Source: Turicibacter sp. UBA7094
Lineage (GTDB): Bacteria; Bacillota_I; Bacilli_A; MOL361; Turicibacteraceae
DNA length: 7,594 nt
Reading direction: 5' to 3'
Assembly: GCA_002493395.1 (NCBI GenBank)
Contig: DKYS01000058.1
Span: forward strand, 1,213-8,806
Position numbers and translations under genes: made by a program
Part shown: in pieces, positions 1 to 5,970 of the stretch
How positions within the stretch are numbered: position 1 is the stretch's first letter
Layout of the letters: each line of letters begins with the position of its first letter
Notes under the pieces: generated by a model
What the model saw: only the letters and a program-made list of their open reading frames with translations
Told to the model about the DNA's origin: nothing
Databases searched by the model: none

Positions 1-24
1 TCAGCCGGACTTGGGTATTCCTCC
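1..24 (-). tRNA. tRNA-Ser, 5' end only (cut by window edge)
   Basis: Read on the minus strand from position 24, the sequence begins GGAGGAATACCC and continues AAGTCCGGCTGA to the window edge. This fits a tRNA: a seven-base acceptor strand GGAGGAA, T8-A9, a CCC D-stem strand, and a D-loop with the conserved A14 and GG pair. The long AAGTCCGGCTGA loop after GGAGG is typical of Bacillota serine tRNAs. The anticodon and the rest lie outside the window, so the serine identity is from memory of the family. A perfect promoter stands at the right distance upstream. Confidence 0.72.
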
Positions 25-39
25 GTATCAACAATATTA

Positions 40-68
40 ATTATACATGGGTATAATCATATTGTCAA
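40..68 (-). promoter_or_regulatory. Consensus sigma-A promoter of the tRNA gene
   Basis: On the minus strand, TTGACA (63-68) and TATAAT (40-45) are separated by exactly 17 bases. Both boxes match the vegetative consensus fully. Transcription should start near 33, leaving a leader of roughly ten bases before the tRNA at 24. The -35 box begins only 21 bases after the tdk stop codon, and no tdk terminator is visible between them. Tdk transcripts may therefore read into the tRNA. Confidence 0.85.
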
Positions 69-89
69 TCATTTATCTAAACTTTTTTA

Positions 90-689
90 TTATTTGATAT
101 TTAGAGTGCTTGGACGGTCCTTTACTTCATGACAATGACGGCAACGAGGTTCATAAGCCTCCTTAGCCCCTACTTGAATAATTGGATCAAAGTATGATGC
201 GGGTTGTCCATTAATTAATCGCTGAGAACGAGTTGCTGATGCCCCACAAACACTACAAATTGATGTTAATTTAGTTACAAACTCTGCCTTGGTTAATAGA
301 GCCGGCATATTTCCAAAAGGTTCCCCGCGAAAATCCTTATCTAGTCCCGCCACAATCACGCGAATCCCGCGATCAGCTAAATGTTCAATAACTTCTACAA
401 TATTTTCCCCGAAAAATTGAACCTCATCAATGGCAACAGCATAAGTATCCTCTTTAATATAATCAAAAATTTCAATGGGATGCTCAATAGCAATCGAAGG
501 CATTTTCAATCCATTATGCGAAACTACCTCACCATCACTATAACGATTATCAATAACTGGTTTAAATAAACAATATGAACGTCGCGCAAAGTCTAAACGC
601 TTTAAACGTCGGATTAATTCCTCAGTCTTTCCAGCGTACATGCTACCACAAATGGCTTCTACCCAGCCTTCTTGTCTGATATCATACAT
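90..689 (-). CDS. tdk: Thymidine kinase (type II)
   Basis: This enzyme phosphorylates thymidine to dTMP with ATP in the cytoplasmic pyrimidine salvage pathway. The 199-residue protein has a P-loop GSMYAGKT (15-22), the Mg/catalytic motif DEVQFF with D88 and E89, and a zinc site made by C145/C148 and C183/C186. The thymidine-binding lasso contains YFDPIIQVG (166-174). Length and sequence agree with Bacillus Tdk, which also begins near MY..(K/R)Q.GW. A longer reading from the ATG at 710 is possible. I prefer 689, because AAAGGTGG lies 10 bases before it, whereas the site before 710 is only about two bases away. It has its own promoter, and an upstream terminator separates it from the S66 gene. 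In B. subtilis tdk directly follows rpmE; here three genes intervene. Confidence 0.96.
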   Translation of the reverse strand: MYDIRQEGWVEAICGSMYAGKTEELIRRLKRLDFARRSYCLFKPVIDNRYSDGEVVSHNGLKMPSIAIEHPIEIFDYIKEDTYAVAIDEVQFFGENIVEVIEHLADRGIRVIVAGLDKDFRGEPFGNMPALLTKAEFVTKLTSICSVCGASATRSQRLINGQPASYFDPIIQVGAKEAYEPRCRHCHEVKDRPSTLNIK

Positions 690-699
690 TTTATCAAAA

Positions 700-707
700 C
701 CACCTTT
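700..707 (-). promoter_or_regulatory. Ribosome binding site deciding the tdk start
   Basis: AAAGGTGG on the minus strand matches AAAGGAGG at seven of eight bases and sits 10 bases before the ATG at 689. It lies inside the longer reading frame that begins at 710, so it argues for the shorter protein. Confidence 0.6.
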
Positions 708-733
708 CATCTTCCTTTTAAAGCAACCCGTTC

Positions 734-763
734 ATTATATCAAACCTCGCCTTTAAGATTCAA
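734..763 (-). promoter_or_regulatory. tdk promoter with extended -10
   Basis: On the minus strand, TTGAAT (758-763) and TATAAT (734-739) are 18 bases apart. A TGA precedes the -10 box, giving the extended -10 form TGATATAAT. The start point would be near 727, leaving about 38 bases before the preferred tdk start. The murA promoter has the same build. Confidence 0.7.
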
Positions 764-800
764 GATATCCCTTTAATTTTCAAATTATTTCCCAGGTATT

Positions 801-835
801 AAAAAAAAGATAAAACCAATAATGATTTTATCTTT
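801..835 (-). terminator. Terminator after the M20/S66 operon
   Basis: AAAGATAAAA (806-815) and TTTTATCTTT (826-835) form a perfect 10-bp stem with a 10-base loop. On the minus strand the stem runs into further T residues (801-805), five bases past the S66 stop codon. The stem is A+T-rich, so it is weaker than the other terminators in the window. On the plus strand no T-run follows it. Confidence 0.75.
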
Positions 836-840
836 CTCCC

Positions 841-1740
841 CTATAAACAAGAATTTTCTTTACGAATAGTGATTCTATTTTCTTGAGGGATTAACGTCGC
901 ATAGGCACCCATTGGTAATGTAATCATAGGTCGACAATGCCCACTTGGAATCTGGTAAGCAACCGGCTTTTCGTAATCTTTAAAGGTGCGTTTAAGTAGG
1001 CAATATGTTTCCTCTTTATCAGGTACGTTAAAATCGCCTAAAATAATGCCCGCTGCTTCTTCTAACTTGCCACTTTGACTTAAATGAGTTAATAGACGAT
1101 CAACTGAATAGGTCGGTTCATCTACCTCCTCAATAAATAAAATTTTCCCTCGCGTATCAATTTCATACGGTGTGCCGAGTGTCGTGCAAATAATAGATAA
1201 ATTTCCACCAACCAATGTTCCAGAAACCAAACACGATTCCTCATTATAATAGGGAACATCAATGATATCAAATGTTGTCTCCCCCATCACTGTTTCTAAA
1301 AAATGTTGTGTCGTCAATTCATCGTTCAAAAGCAAATCCTTTATCATCGGTCCATGATAAGTCATGAGTTGATGTGACTGATTCAAAAATAAATGTAAAT
1401 ACGTAATGTCGCTGTATCCAATAAACGGCTTCGGATAATTTTCAAATTTAAAATCATTAAAGTATGGAACAATTCGACTCGATCCATAACCGCCTCTCAT
1501 GCATAAAATAGCATCGACTTCATCATCGGCAAACATCATCATGATATCTTCAGCACGCTCTTTATCTGAATGCCCTGCTAAGTAATCATGTCGTTCAAAG
1601 CAACTCGGAGTTACAATGACCTCAAACCCCATACTTTGTAATAGTTCTTCCCCCTGAAAAATAATTTCTGCTTCAAGCGGCCCCGCTGGTGCCACAATCG
1701 CTATTGTTCCACCCTTTTTTAACGGCTTTGGTTCAATCAT
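841..1740 (-). CDS. S66-family LD-carboxypeptidase-like serine peptidase
   Basis: Family members cut the L,D bond that releases the terminal D-alanine from murein tetrapeptides during cell-wall recycling; a branch (MccF) inactivates microcin C. The 299-residue protein is close to E. coli LdcA in length. The family triad is visible: Ser110 in GYSD, Glu204 in LFIEEVDEPTYSVDR, and His268 in SGHCRP. MRGGYGSSR (81-89) is the usual S66 loop. No signal peptide is seen, so it should be cytoplasmic. GGGGGAG lies seven bases before the ATG. Only 21 bases separate it from the M20 stop codon upstream and it has no promoter of its own, so the two are almost certainly co-transcribed. The exact substrate (murein peptide or peptide-nucleotide) cannot be told from sequence. 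Confidence 0.92.
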   Translation of the reverse strand: MIEPKPLKKGGTIAIVAPAGPLEAEIIFQGEELLQSMGFEVIVTPSCFERHDYLAGHSDKERAEDIMMMFADDEVDAILCMRGGYGSSRIVPYFNDFKFENYPKPFIGYSDITYLHLFLNQSHQLMTYHGPMIKDLLLNDELTTQHFLETVMGETTFDIIDVPYYNEESCLVSGTLVGGNLSIICTTLGTPYEIDTRGKILFIEEVDEPTYSVDRLLTHLSQSGKLEEAAGIILGDFNVPDKEETYCLLKRTFKDYEKPVAYQIPSGHCRPMITLPMGAYATLIPQENRITIRKENSCL

Positions 1741-1761
1741 CTTTTCTCCCCCAATTATTAG

Positions 1762-2940
1762 TTACGATAATAAATGAAGTGTCGCTAAGACTTGCAAACA
1801 AACCCCTATTTTGATTGCTTCTTCATCAATATCAAAGGTATTTTCGTGTAACATCCCCTGAATTCCTTTTTGTGGATTAGCTGTTCCTAAGTTATAAAAA
1901 CATGAAGGAACGGCTTCTGCAAAATAAGCAAAATCTTCAACACCAAGGCTCGGATGCTCCATTATAATCACATTTTCATCCCCTACAACTTGCTTAGCAA
2001 CATGTGCGACTGCATCTGTCACTGCATGTGCATTAATTAATGGTGCATATCCTTCCTCCAAATAAACATCGGCGATTCCCCCAAATGCCTCTGCTGTATG
2101 AATAGCTACCTCGGTTAATCGTTTTTTCATAAAAGTGCGTGTAGTTTGATCTAGCGTCCGTAATGTTCCCCTAATTTTAACCTGATCACAGACAATATTT
2201 CCAGCCGTTCCTCCCTCAATCACCCCAAGACTCAATACCGCAGATTCAAAGGGTGAAAGATTCCGACTAATCAAACTTTGTAAAGCAGTCACGACATGAG
2301 AGGCAATCAAAATAGCGTCCACTCCGTCTTGTGGATAGGCTCCATGTGCCTGTTTTCCACGGATGGTTAAAAAAATCGTATCGCTTGCCGCATGACACTT
2401 TCCATAATGGAATCCTACCTCACCGACATTTAGCGTTGGACGCACGTGAAGCCCTAATACATGATTTACGTGTGGATGTTCTAAACACCCGGCCTGTATC
2501 ATCGGCTTGGCGCCACCTACCGTTTCCTCCGCAGGTTGAAAAAACAATTTAACATTTCCCCTAAACTCATGTTTTAATTGTTTTAGAATATACGCTGCTC
2601 CAAGTAAAATTGTGGTATGAACATCGTGGCCGCACGCATGCATTTTCCCTGGTGTTAAAGAGGCATATGAAGCACCTGTTTTTTCTTCAATTGGTAAAGC
2701 ATCCATATCCGCTCTTAACCCAATGGTTTTATCCCCATATTCTCCTTCGATTAATCCAACAATAGCCGTTTCACCGATTAACTGAGAAATTTTAATATCC
2801 CACTCGTTCAAATAATCTAAGACGATTTGCGACGTTCGATATTCTTCTAGACCTAGTTCAGGATGTTGATGCAAGTCACGACGAATAGCCACAAGTTGTG
2901 GGTAAATGGCATCGACCATTTCTTTTACTTTTTGATACAT
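1762..2940 (-). CDS. M20 (M20D) metallo-amidohydrolase
   Basis: This cytoplasmic zinc/metal hydrolase is of the hippurate hydrolase / N-acyl-amino-acid amidohydrolase group, which removes acyl groups from N-acyl amino acids; some members are N-acetyl-diaminopimelate deacetylases. The 392 residues show DLHQHPELG (22-30), GLRADMDALP (74-83), the metal motif HACGHD with C103 and H105, FQPAEE with E138 (probable base) and E139 (ligand), GLH at H165, and a late ligand H365 in MLHENT. The dimerisation insert spans roughly residues 185-295. AAGGGGG lies seven bases before the ATG. It heads a two-gene unit with the S66 protein 21 bases downstream, behind its own -10 element and a short dyad. The partner hints at wall-peptide or acylated-peptide handling, but that is inference; motifs do not fix the substrate. 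Confidence 0.93.
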   Translation of the reverse strand: MYQKVKEMVDAIYPQLVAIRRDLHQHPELGLEEYRTSQIVLDYLNEWDIKISQLIGETAIVGLIEGEYGDKTIGLRADMDALPIEEKTGASYASLTPGKMHACGHDVHTTILLGAAYILKQLKHEFRGNVKLFFQPAEETVGGAKPMIQAGCLEHPHVNHVLGLHVRPTLNVGEVGFHYGKCHAASDTIFLTIRGKQAHGAYPQDGVDAILIASHVVTALQSLISRNLSPFESAVLSLGVIEGGTAGNIVCDQVKIRGTLRTLDQTTRTFMKKRLTEVAIHTAEAFGGIADVYLEEGYAPLINAHAVTDAVAHVAKQVVGDENVIIMEHPSLGVEDFAYFAEAVPSCFYNLGTANPQKGIQGMLHENTFDIDEEAIKIGVCLQVLATLHLLS

Positions 2941-2951
2941 CCTAAATCCCC

Positions 2952-2966
2952 CTTATCTATGATAAG
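2952..2966 (-). repeat. Inverted repeat at the 5' end of the M20/S66 transcript
   Basis: CTTATC (2952-2957) and GATAAG (2961-2966) form a perfect 6-bp inverted repeat with a 3-base centre. It lies between the probable start point (near 2967) and the ribosome binding site, sharing bases with the AAGGGGG motif. It could be an operator over +1 or a small hairpin masking the ribosome site. No regulator can be named. Confidence 0.4.
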
Positions 2967-2973
2967 ATACTCC

Positions 2974-2979
2974 ATTATA
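2974..2979 (-). promoter_or_regulatory. -10 element for the M20/S66 operon
   Basis: A perfect TATAAT on the minus strand lies 33 bases before the M20 start codon. The -35 region (around 2997-3002, GTATTT) is poor and no TGn extension is present. The promoter may be weak or need an activator. The upstream MerR terminator means this unit needs a promoter of its own. Confidence 0.5.
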
Positions 2980-3027
2980 TGTACATTCACCCAAAAAAAT
3001 ACCCTAATCATTATCTTTTAAGCTCAT

Positions 3028-3065
3028 AAAAAAAAGTAGAAAATATATTAAATATCTTCTACTTT
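3028..3065 (-). terminator. Terminator of the MerR/TipAS gene
   Basis: AAAGTAGAA (3033-3041) and TTCTACTTT (3057-3065) form a perfect 9-bp stem. After one mismatch it continues with a four-base ATAT pairing. On the minus strand the stem ends in a run of eight T. It lies about 30 bases past the MerR stop codon. Confidence 0.85.
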
Positions 3066-3095
3066 CTTCTCGAGTAATTGGGTCTATCAACAACT

Positions 3096-3860
3096 CTACT
3101 TTTGTTCAGTATAACAACGTATAGCTTCAGATAAGAACTTAGCAGCTCCCTGTTTCACTGCCTGGTCATAATAAGCTGTAAATCGCTCATCAGCTACATA
3201 CATCATCGCTAATCCAGCATGGGCCTCTTTACTATAGCTTGGCCACGTATAGCTTAACCATTGTTGATGCATTTTAGCAACTTCTAGCGCCTGTTGTCCA
3301 CAAGGATCGCCCGATTCCATAGCCATAGCTAGCCGATCGAAAAGCTCTGATTCTAATTGCTTCATTTCATTGAACGCTTTTTCATCAAGATGGTTAAATT
3401 TCTTATACGAGTGCTCAACTATTTCATCCCCGTATTTTTGGCGAATTTCTTTTCCATACTGTCTCTCATTTTCATCTAATAATTGTTGTTTCAAGCCTTC
3501 AAATTTTTCTTGATTTGTCATTTGAATCTCCCCTTTTTTAGCGGCTATGGTTAACTTAATATTCTCAATCATTAACTCGAGCTCACTCTTTTTTGCCAGA
3601 AGTTTTTGATAATGATTGTTTAAAGCTTCTAACTCATCGTACGACGGATCTGATAAAATTAACTTAATCTCATTGATACTTACCCCTAAGGCCTTATAAA
3701 ATAAGATTTGTTGTAATTTATCCACTTCTTGATCAGAATACATCCGATATCCTGACAAAGTGACATGCTTCGGTTTTAAAAGATTAACTTCATCATAGTA
3801 ACGAAGTGTTCTCGTGCTAATTCCCGCCAAATCCGCAAGTTGACGAATGCTATATTCCAT
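3096..3860 (-). CDS. MerR-family activator with TipAS ligand domain (Mta-like)
   Basis: This is a DNA-binding regulator of the TipAL/Mta group, whose members sense drugs or small amphipathic ligands and activate drug-resistance promoters and often their own. The 254-residue protein has an N-terminal MerR winged helix-turn-helix (about 1-70) with RTLRYYDEVNLLKP and SGYRMYS. A coiled-coil dimer helix (about 75-112) follows, then a C-terminal TipAS domain (about 115-254) that includes the family-like ending ERFTAYYDQ...FLSEAI. B. subtilis Mta is similar in length and layout. An in-frame ATG at 3869 directly abuts AAGGAG, so the ATG at 3860, nine bases from that motif, is the better start. The gene stands alone between two terminators. 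Its promoter has a 19-bp spacer over a dyad, suggesting self-activation. No efflux gene lies nearby, so its target is unknown. Confidence 0.93.
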   Translation of the reverse strand: MEYSIRQLADLAGISTRTLRYYDEVNLLKPKHVTLSGYRMYSDQEVDKLQQILFYKALGVSINEIKLILSDPSYDELEALNNHYQKLLAKKSELELMIENIKLTIAAKKGEIQMTNQEKFEGLKQQLLDENERQYGKEIRQKYGDEIVEHSYKKFNHLDEKAFNEMKQLESELFDRLAMAMESGDPCGQQALEVAKMHQQWLSYTWPSYSKEAHAGLAMMYVADERFTAYYDQAVKQGAAKFLSEAIRCYTEQK

Positions 3861-3869
3861 CAGAATCAT

Positions 3870-3875
3870 CTCCTT
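3870..3875 (-). promoter_or_regulatory. Ribosome binding site deciding the MerR start
   Basis: AAGGAG on the minus strand directly touches the in-frame ATG at 3869 but is nine bases from the ATG at 3860. Only the latter is usable spacing, so MEYSIRQ is taken as the N-terminus. Confidence 0.75.
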
Positions 3876-3884
3876 CCTAAAACT

Positions 3885-3916
3885 ATCATACGCGTTGACG
3901 TAACGTGAAAGTCAAC
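3885..3916 (-). promoter_or_regulatory. MerR-type promoter and operator dyad
   Basis: On the minus strand TTGACT (3910-3915) and TATGAT (3885-3890) are 19 bases apart, longer than the normal 17 but typical of promoters untwisted by MerR activators. GTTGAC and GTCAAC, the ends of a 23-bp dyad at 3894-3916, flank the spacer; 7 of 11 symmetric pairs match. Transcription would start near 3878, about 18 bases before the MerR start codon. The placement points to autoregulation by the adjacent TipAS-type protein. Confidence 0.78.
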
Positions 3917-3938
3917 CTGATATCTTGAAAAAGATTAT

Positions 3939-3966
3939 AAAAAAAACACCACCCATAAGGTGGCAT
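3939..3966 (-). terminator. Terminator of rpmE
   Basis: On the minus strand CCACC (3959-3963) pairs with GGTGG (3949-3953) around a five-base loop. G-U and A-T pairs extend the stem, and a run of eight T (3939-3946) follows. It lies just past the rpmE stop codon and separates L31 from the MerR gene. Confidence 0.9.
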
Positions 3967-3979
3967 TTTAAAATCAAAA

Positions 3980-4189
3980 TTATTTTGAATTGATTCCGTA
4001 TTTTTTGTTGAAACGTTCGATACGTCCGTCAGCTTGAGCGAATTTTTGACGTCCTGTATAGAATGGATGACAGTTTGAGCAAGTGTCAACACGAATTTCT
4101 TTCTTAACAGATCCGCTTTCGAACTCGTTCCCGCAAGTTGTACATACGACATTAATACGGTTGTATTGTGGATGAATTCCTTGTTTCAT
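3980..4189 (-). CDS. rpmE: 50S ribosomal protein L31 (bL31), zinc-binding type
   Basis: This small protein joins the large ribosomal subunit and helps bridge it to the 30S head. The 69-residue sequence starts MKQGIHPQYN and carries four cysteines, C16/C19 (CTTC) and C37/C40 (CSNC). That is the zinc-binding C+ form, as opposed to the zinc-free paralogue used in zinc shortage. HPFYTG (41-46) is the family signature. AAGGAG lies nine bases before the ATG. The gene has its own promoter, a leader of about 55 bases with a perfect hairpin, and a terminator, so it forms a one-gene unit. In B. subtilis the neighbours murAB upstream and tdk downstream are conserved, but rho, which precedes rpmE there, is missing here. 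Confidence 0.98.
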   Translation of the reverse strand: MKQGIHPQYNRINVVCTTCGNEFESGSVKKEIRVDTCSNCHPFYTGRQKFAQADGRIERFNKKYGINSK

Positions 4190-4209
4190 TCTAGTTCACT
4201 CCTTCGGCC

Positions 4210-4229
4210 CTGATTAATTATTTAATCAG
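4210..4229 (-). repeat. Perfect hairpin in the rpmE leader
   Basis: CTGATTAA (4210-4217) and TTAATCAG (4222-4229) form an 8-bp perfect stem with a four-base loop, about six bases ahead of the rpmE ribosome binding site. No T-run follows on the minus strand, so it is not a terminator. It lies within the predicted transcript and could affect L31 translation or mRNA stability; a protein-binding palindrome is the alternative. Confidence 0.55.
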
Positions 4230-4251
4230 AGAAAGTCTATATAACAATAGA

Positions 4252-4280
4252 ATTATACTAAATTTAATGATTTGACGCAA
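4252..4280 (-). promoter_or_regulatory. rpmE promoter
   Basis: On the minus strand TTGCGT (4275-4280) and TATAAT (4252-4257) are 17 bases apart. The -10 box is perfect, the -35 box shares only TTG with consensus. The start would be near 4245, giving a leader of about 55 bases that contains the hairpin at 4210-4229. No clear terminator is seen between murA and this promoter, so read-through from murA is also possible. Confidence 0.68.
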
Positions 4281-4350
4281 TAAAATTTTGATGTTTTATA
4301 AAATTAAAATTTAGCAATTAAAATAAATTTAAACAATTATTAATGACGGA

Positions 4351-5610
4351 TTATTCTGTTACTTCCTCACGCCAAACCTTTGCTCCAAGATTATTTAATT
4401 TATCTTCAATGTTTGAATAACCACGATCGATGTGATAGGTGTTTCCAATTTCAGTTATCCCCTCAGCAATTAATCCCGCAATAACCAATGATGCGCCTGC
4501 GCGTAAGTCTGTTGCCTTAACACGAGCTCCAGATAACTTAGTTGGTCCTTGAACAATCGCTGAGTTTCCTTGAACTTTAATGTTCGCTCCCATTTTATTT
4601 AATTCAAAACAATTTTTAAAACGATCTGAGTAAATCGTATCTGTCACCATTCCGACTCCCGTTGATTGAGTTAATAAAGTGACTAATGGTTGTTGTAAAT
4701 CTGTCGCTAGTCCTGGATAAGTACTTGTTTTAAAATCAACAGCTTTCATTTCCTTATGTCCGCGCACAATGACATGGTCTGTATGCACTTCAATATCAAC
4801 ACCCATCTCACGTAACTTTGCGATTAACGCCTCTAGATGATGAGGAATAATATTATCAATTTTAATTTCATCCCCTGCGACCGCAGCTAAGGTAATATAC
4901 GTTCCAGCCTCGATTCGATCAGGAATGATGGCATGGCGTGTTCCGTGAAGTTCAGTTACACCCTGGATACGAATTTCTCCTGTTCCTGCCCCTTTAATAT
5001 TAGCTCCCATACTATTTAAAAGGTTTGCTAAGTCAATAATTTCAGGTTCTTTTGCAGCATTTTCAATCACAGTCATTCCCTCAGCCTTAACAGCCGCTAA
5101 CATAATATTAATCGTCGCCCCAACTGATGCAAAATCTAAATAAATTTTAGCACCTGTTAATTTTTCGGCCTTTAAATGAATAGATCCTGCCTCTTGTTTG
5201 ATGGTTGCACCTAACGCCTCAAATCCTTTTAAATGTAGGTCAATAGGACGTGGTCCTAAATAACATCCCCCAGGCATTCCGATCACAGCCTCTTTAAACT
5301 TTCCAAGTAATGCTCCCATAAAATAATATGAAGCTCGTAATTTATTTACAGCACCTTCTACTAACGGTGTATTGATCAAGTTCGTAGGATTTATTGTTAA
5401 TTCGTCATTATCTATTTCATATGTACCATTTAATTGTTCAATCATCATTCCTAGATGTTCAACATCCACAATCTGTGGAACGCCCTCTAAAATAACTGAA
5501 GAATCCGCTAAAATGGCCGCAGGAATTAAAGCAACTGTACTATTTTTAGCACTATCAATTCGGACCGTTCCTTTTAATGGACGCCCTCCTTCTATTTTAA
5601 TCACTTCCAT
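4351..5610 (-). CDS. murA: UDP-N-acetylglucosamine 1-carboxyvinyltransferase (MurA, MurZ/MurAB type)
   Basis: This enzyme transfers enolpyruvate from phosphoenolpyruvate to UDP-GlcNAc, the first committed step of peptidoglycan synthesis, in the cytoplasm. The 419-residue protein has the family length. Visible active-site positions (E. coli equivalents) are K22/N23 in SAKNSTVALIP, R92 in RASYYFMG, C116 in PGGCYLGPRP (the cysteine fosfomycin attacks), D304 in TDLQQP and R396 in HIDRGY. SAKNS, RASYYFMGALLGKF and the intact loop are closest to the second Gram-positive paralogue (MurZ/MurAB). Its place near rpmE and tdk also fits that paralogue. An in-frame GTG at 5637 would add nine residues, but AAAGGA sits nine bases before the ATG at 5610 and MEVIKIEGG fits family N-termini. 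It has an extended -10 promoter and no obvious partner in its transcript. Confidence 0.97.
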   Translation of the reverse strand: MEVIKIEGGRPLKGTVRIDSAKNSTVALIPAAILADSSVILEGVPQIVDVEHLGMMIEQLNGTYEIDNDELTINPTNLINTPLVEGAVNKLRASYYFMGALLGKFKEAVIGMPGGCYLGPRPIDLHLKGFEALGATIKQEAGSIHLKAEKLTGAKIYLDFASVGATINIMLAAVKAEGMTVIENAAKEPEIIDLANLLNSMGANIKGAGTGEIRIQGVTELHGTRHAIIPDRIEAGTYITLAAVAGDEIKIDNIIPHHLEALIAKLREMGVDIEVHTDHVIVRGHKEMKAVDFKTSTYPGLATDLQQPLVTLLTQSTGVGMVTDTIYSDRFKNCFELNKMGANIKVQGNSAIVQGPTKLSGARVKATDLRAGASLVIAGLIAEGITEIGNTYHIDRGYSNIEDKLNNLGAKVWREEVTE

Positions 5611-5619
5611 CGACGCTCT

Positions 5620-5625
5620 TCCTTT
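5620..5625 (-). promoter_or_regulatory. Ribosome binding site deciding the murA start
   Basis: AAAGGA on the minus strand lies nine bases before the ATG at 5610. It falls inside the longer frame from the GTG at 5637, which lacks a comparable site, so the shorter start is chosen. Confidence 0.75.
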
Positions 5626-5650
5626 CTGTTTGTACACGAATACCTATTGT

Positions 5651-5680
5651 ATTATATCAAACTTTAGCCTAAGTTGTGAA
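5651..5680 (-). promoter_or_regulatory. murA promoter with extended -10
   Basis: On the minus strand TTCACA (5675-5680, five of six consensus bases) and TATAAT (5651-5656) are 18 bases apart, with TGA before the -10 box. The start point would be near 5644, giving a leader of about 34 bases. This is the same 18-base, TGATATAAT layout as the tdk promoter. Confidence 0.75.
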
Positions 5681-5758
5681 AGATATTTTATCCTTTTATA
5701 GTCCTAAAGTCATAATTTATCTGAAAATTCATAAATCTCTCTATATCTCTATTATATT

Positions 5759-5793
5759 CGACAAGAAATCGTTTTTCTTGTTGTATTTTTTTT
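5759..5793 (+). terminator. Orphan terminator-like hairpin on the plus strand
   Basis: ACAAGAAA (5761-5768) and TTTCTTGT (5774-5781) form a perfect 8-bp stem, extended by a G-U and a C-G pair. On the plus strand TATTTTTTTT (5784-5793) follows. The minus strand has no T-run after the stem, so it faces the opposite way to all genes here. No plus-strand gene is visible upstream. Confidence 0.5.
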
Positions 5794-5970
5794 CGAATTT
5801 TATCTCTTTTTTATTAATCGAGAAATGAATCTCCCCTTCTTTTTATTACTTTAATCCCTCATTTATTCCTCTACTAACACTTTTTTAAAAAATTTATTTA
5901 TTTTTATTCATGCAAGTACGCTTTCCTTAAGAGACAAATGAACATTTTAATTCCTTATCTTTAGTAAATC

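Noticed and set aside
52..57. TATAAT on the plus strand near the left edge
   Set aside because: It has no -35 partner and no plus-strand gene; it is the mirror half of the inverted repeat at the tRNA promoter.
381..569. Plus-strand open frame opposite tdk
   Set aside because: It lies wholly within the well-supported tdk gene on the other strand, is low-complexity and has no known motif.
2331..2552. Plus-strand open frame opposite the M20 gene
   Set aside because: It lies wholly inside a gene with full M20 motifs and has no ribosome site or recognisable domain.
3886..4152. 88-codon minus-strand frame overlapping rpmE and its terminator
   Set aside because: It overlaps L31 in another frame, runs through the rpmE terminator and over the MerR promoter, and shows no domain.
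4258..4350. Possible terminator between murA and rpmE
   Set aside because: Only weak all-A/T pairings are seen, with no stable stem followed by a T-run.
5372..5701. 109-codon plus-strand frame overlapping the start of murA and its promoter
   Set aside because: It is antisense to strongly conserved murA codons and looks like a shadow frame. An antisense RNA is conceivable, but not this protein.
5691..5810. 40-codon minus-strand open stretch upstream of murA with coding-like residues
   Set aside because: It has a stop at each end and no start codon before its 27th codon. A+T-rich DNA readily gives Lys/Ile/Asn-rich frames, so it is at best a decayed remnant.
5929..5970. 13-codon minus-strand frame with an AAGGA-like site upstream of murA (start codon in 5941-5950)
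   Set aside because: It is too short, has no promoter, and no attenuator structure is linked to it.
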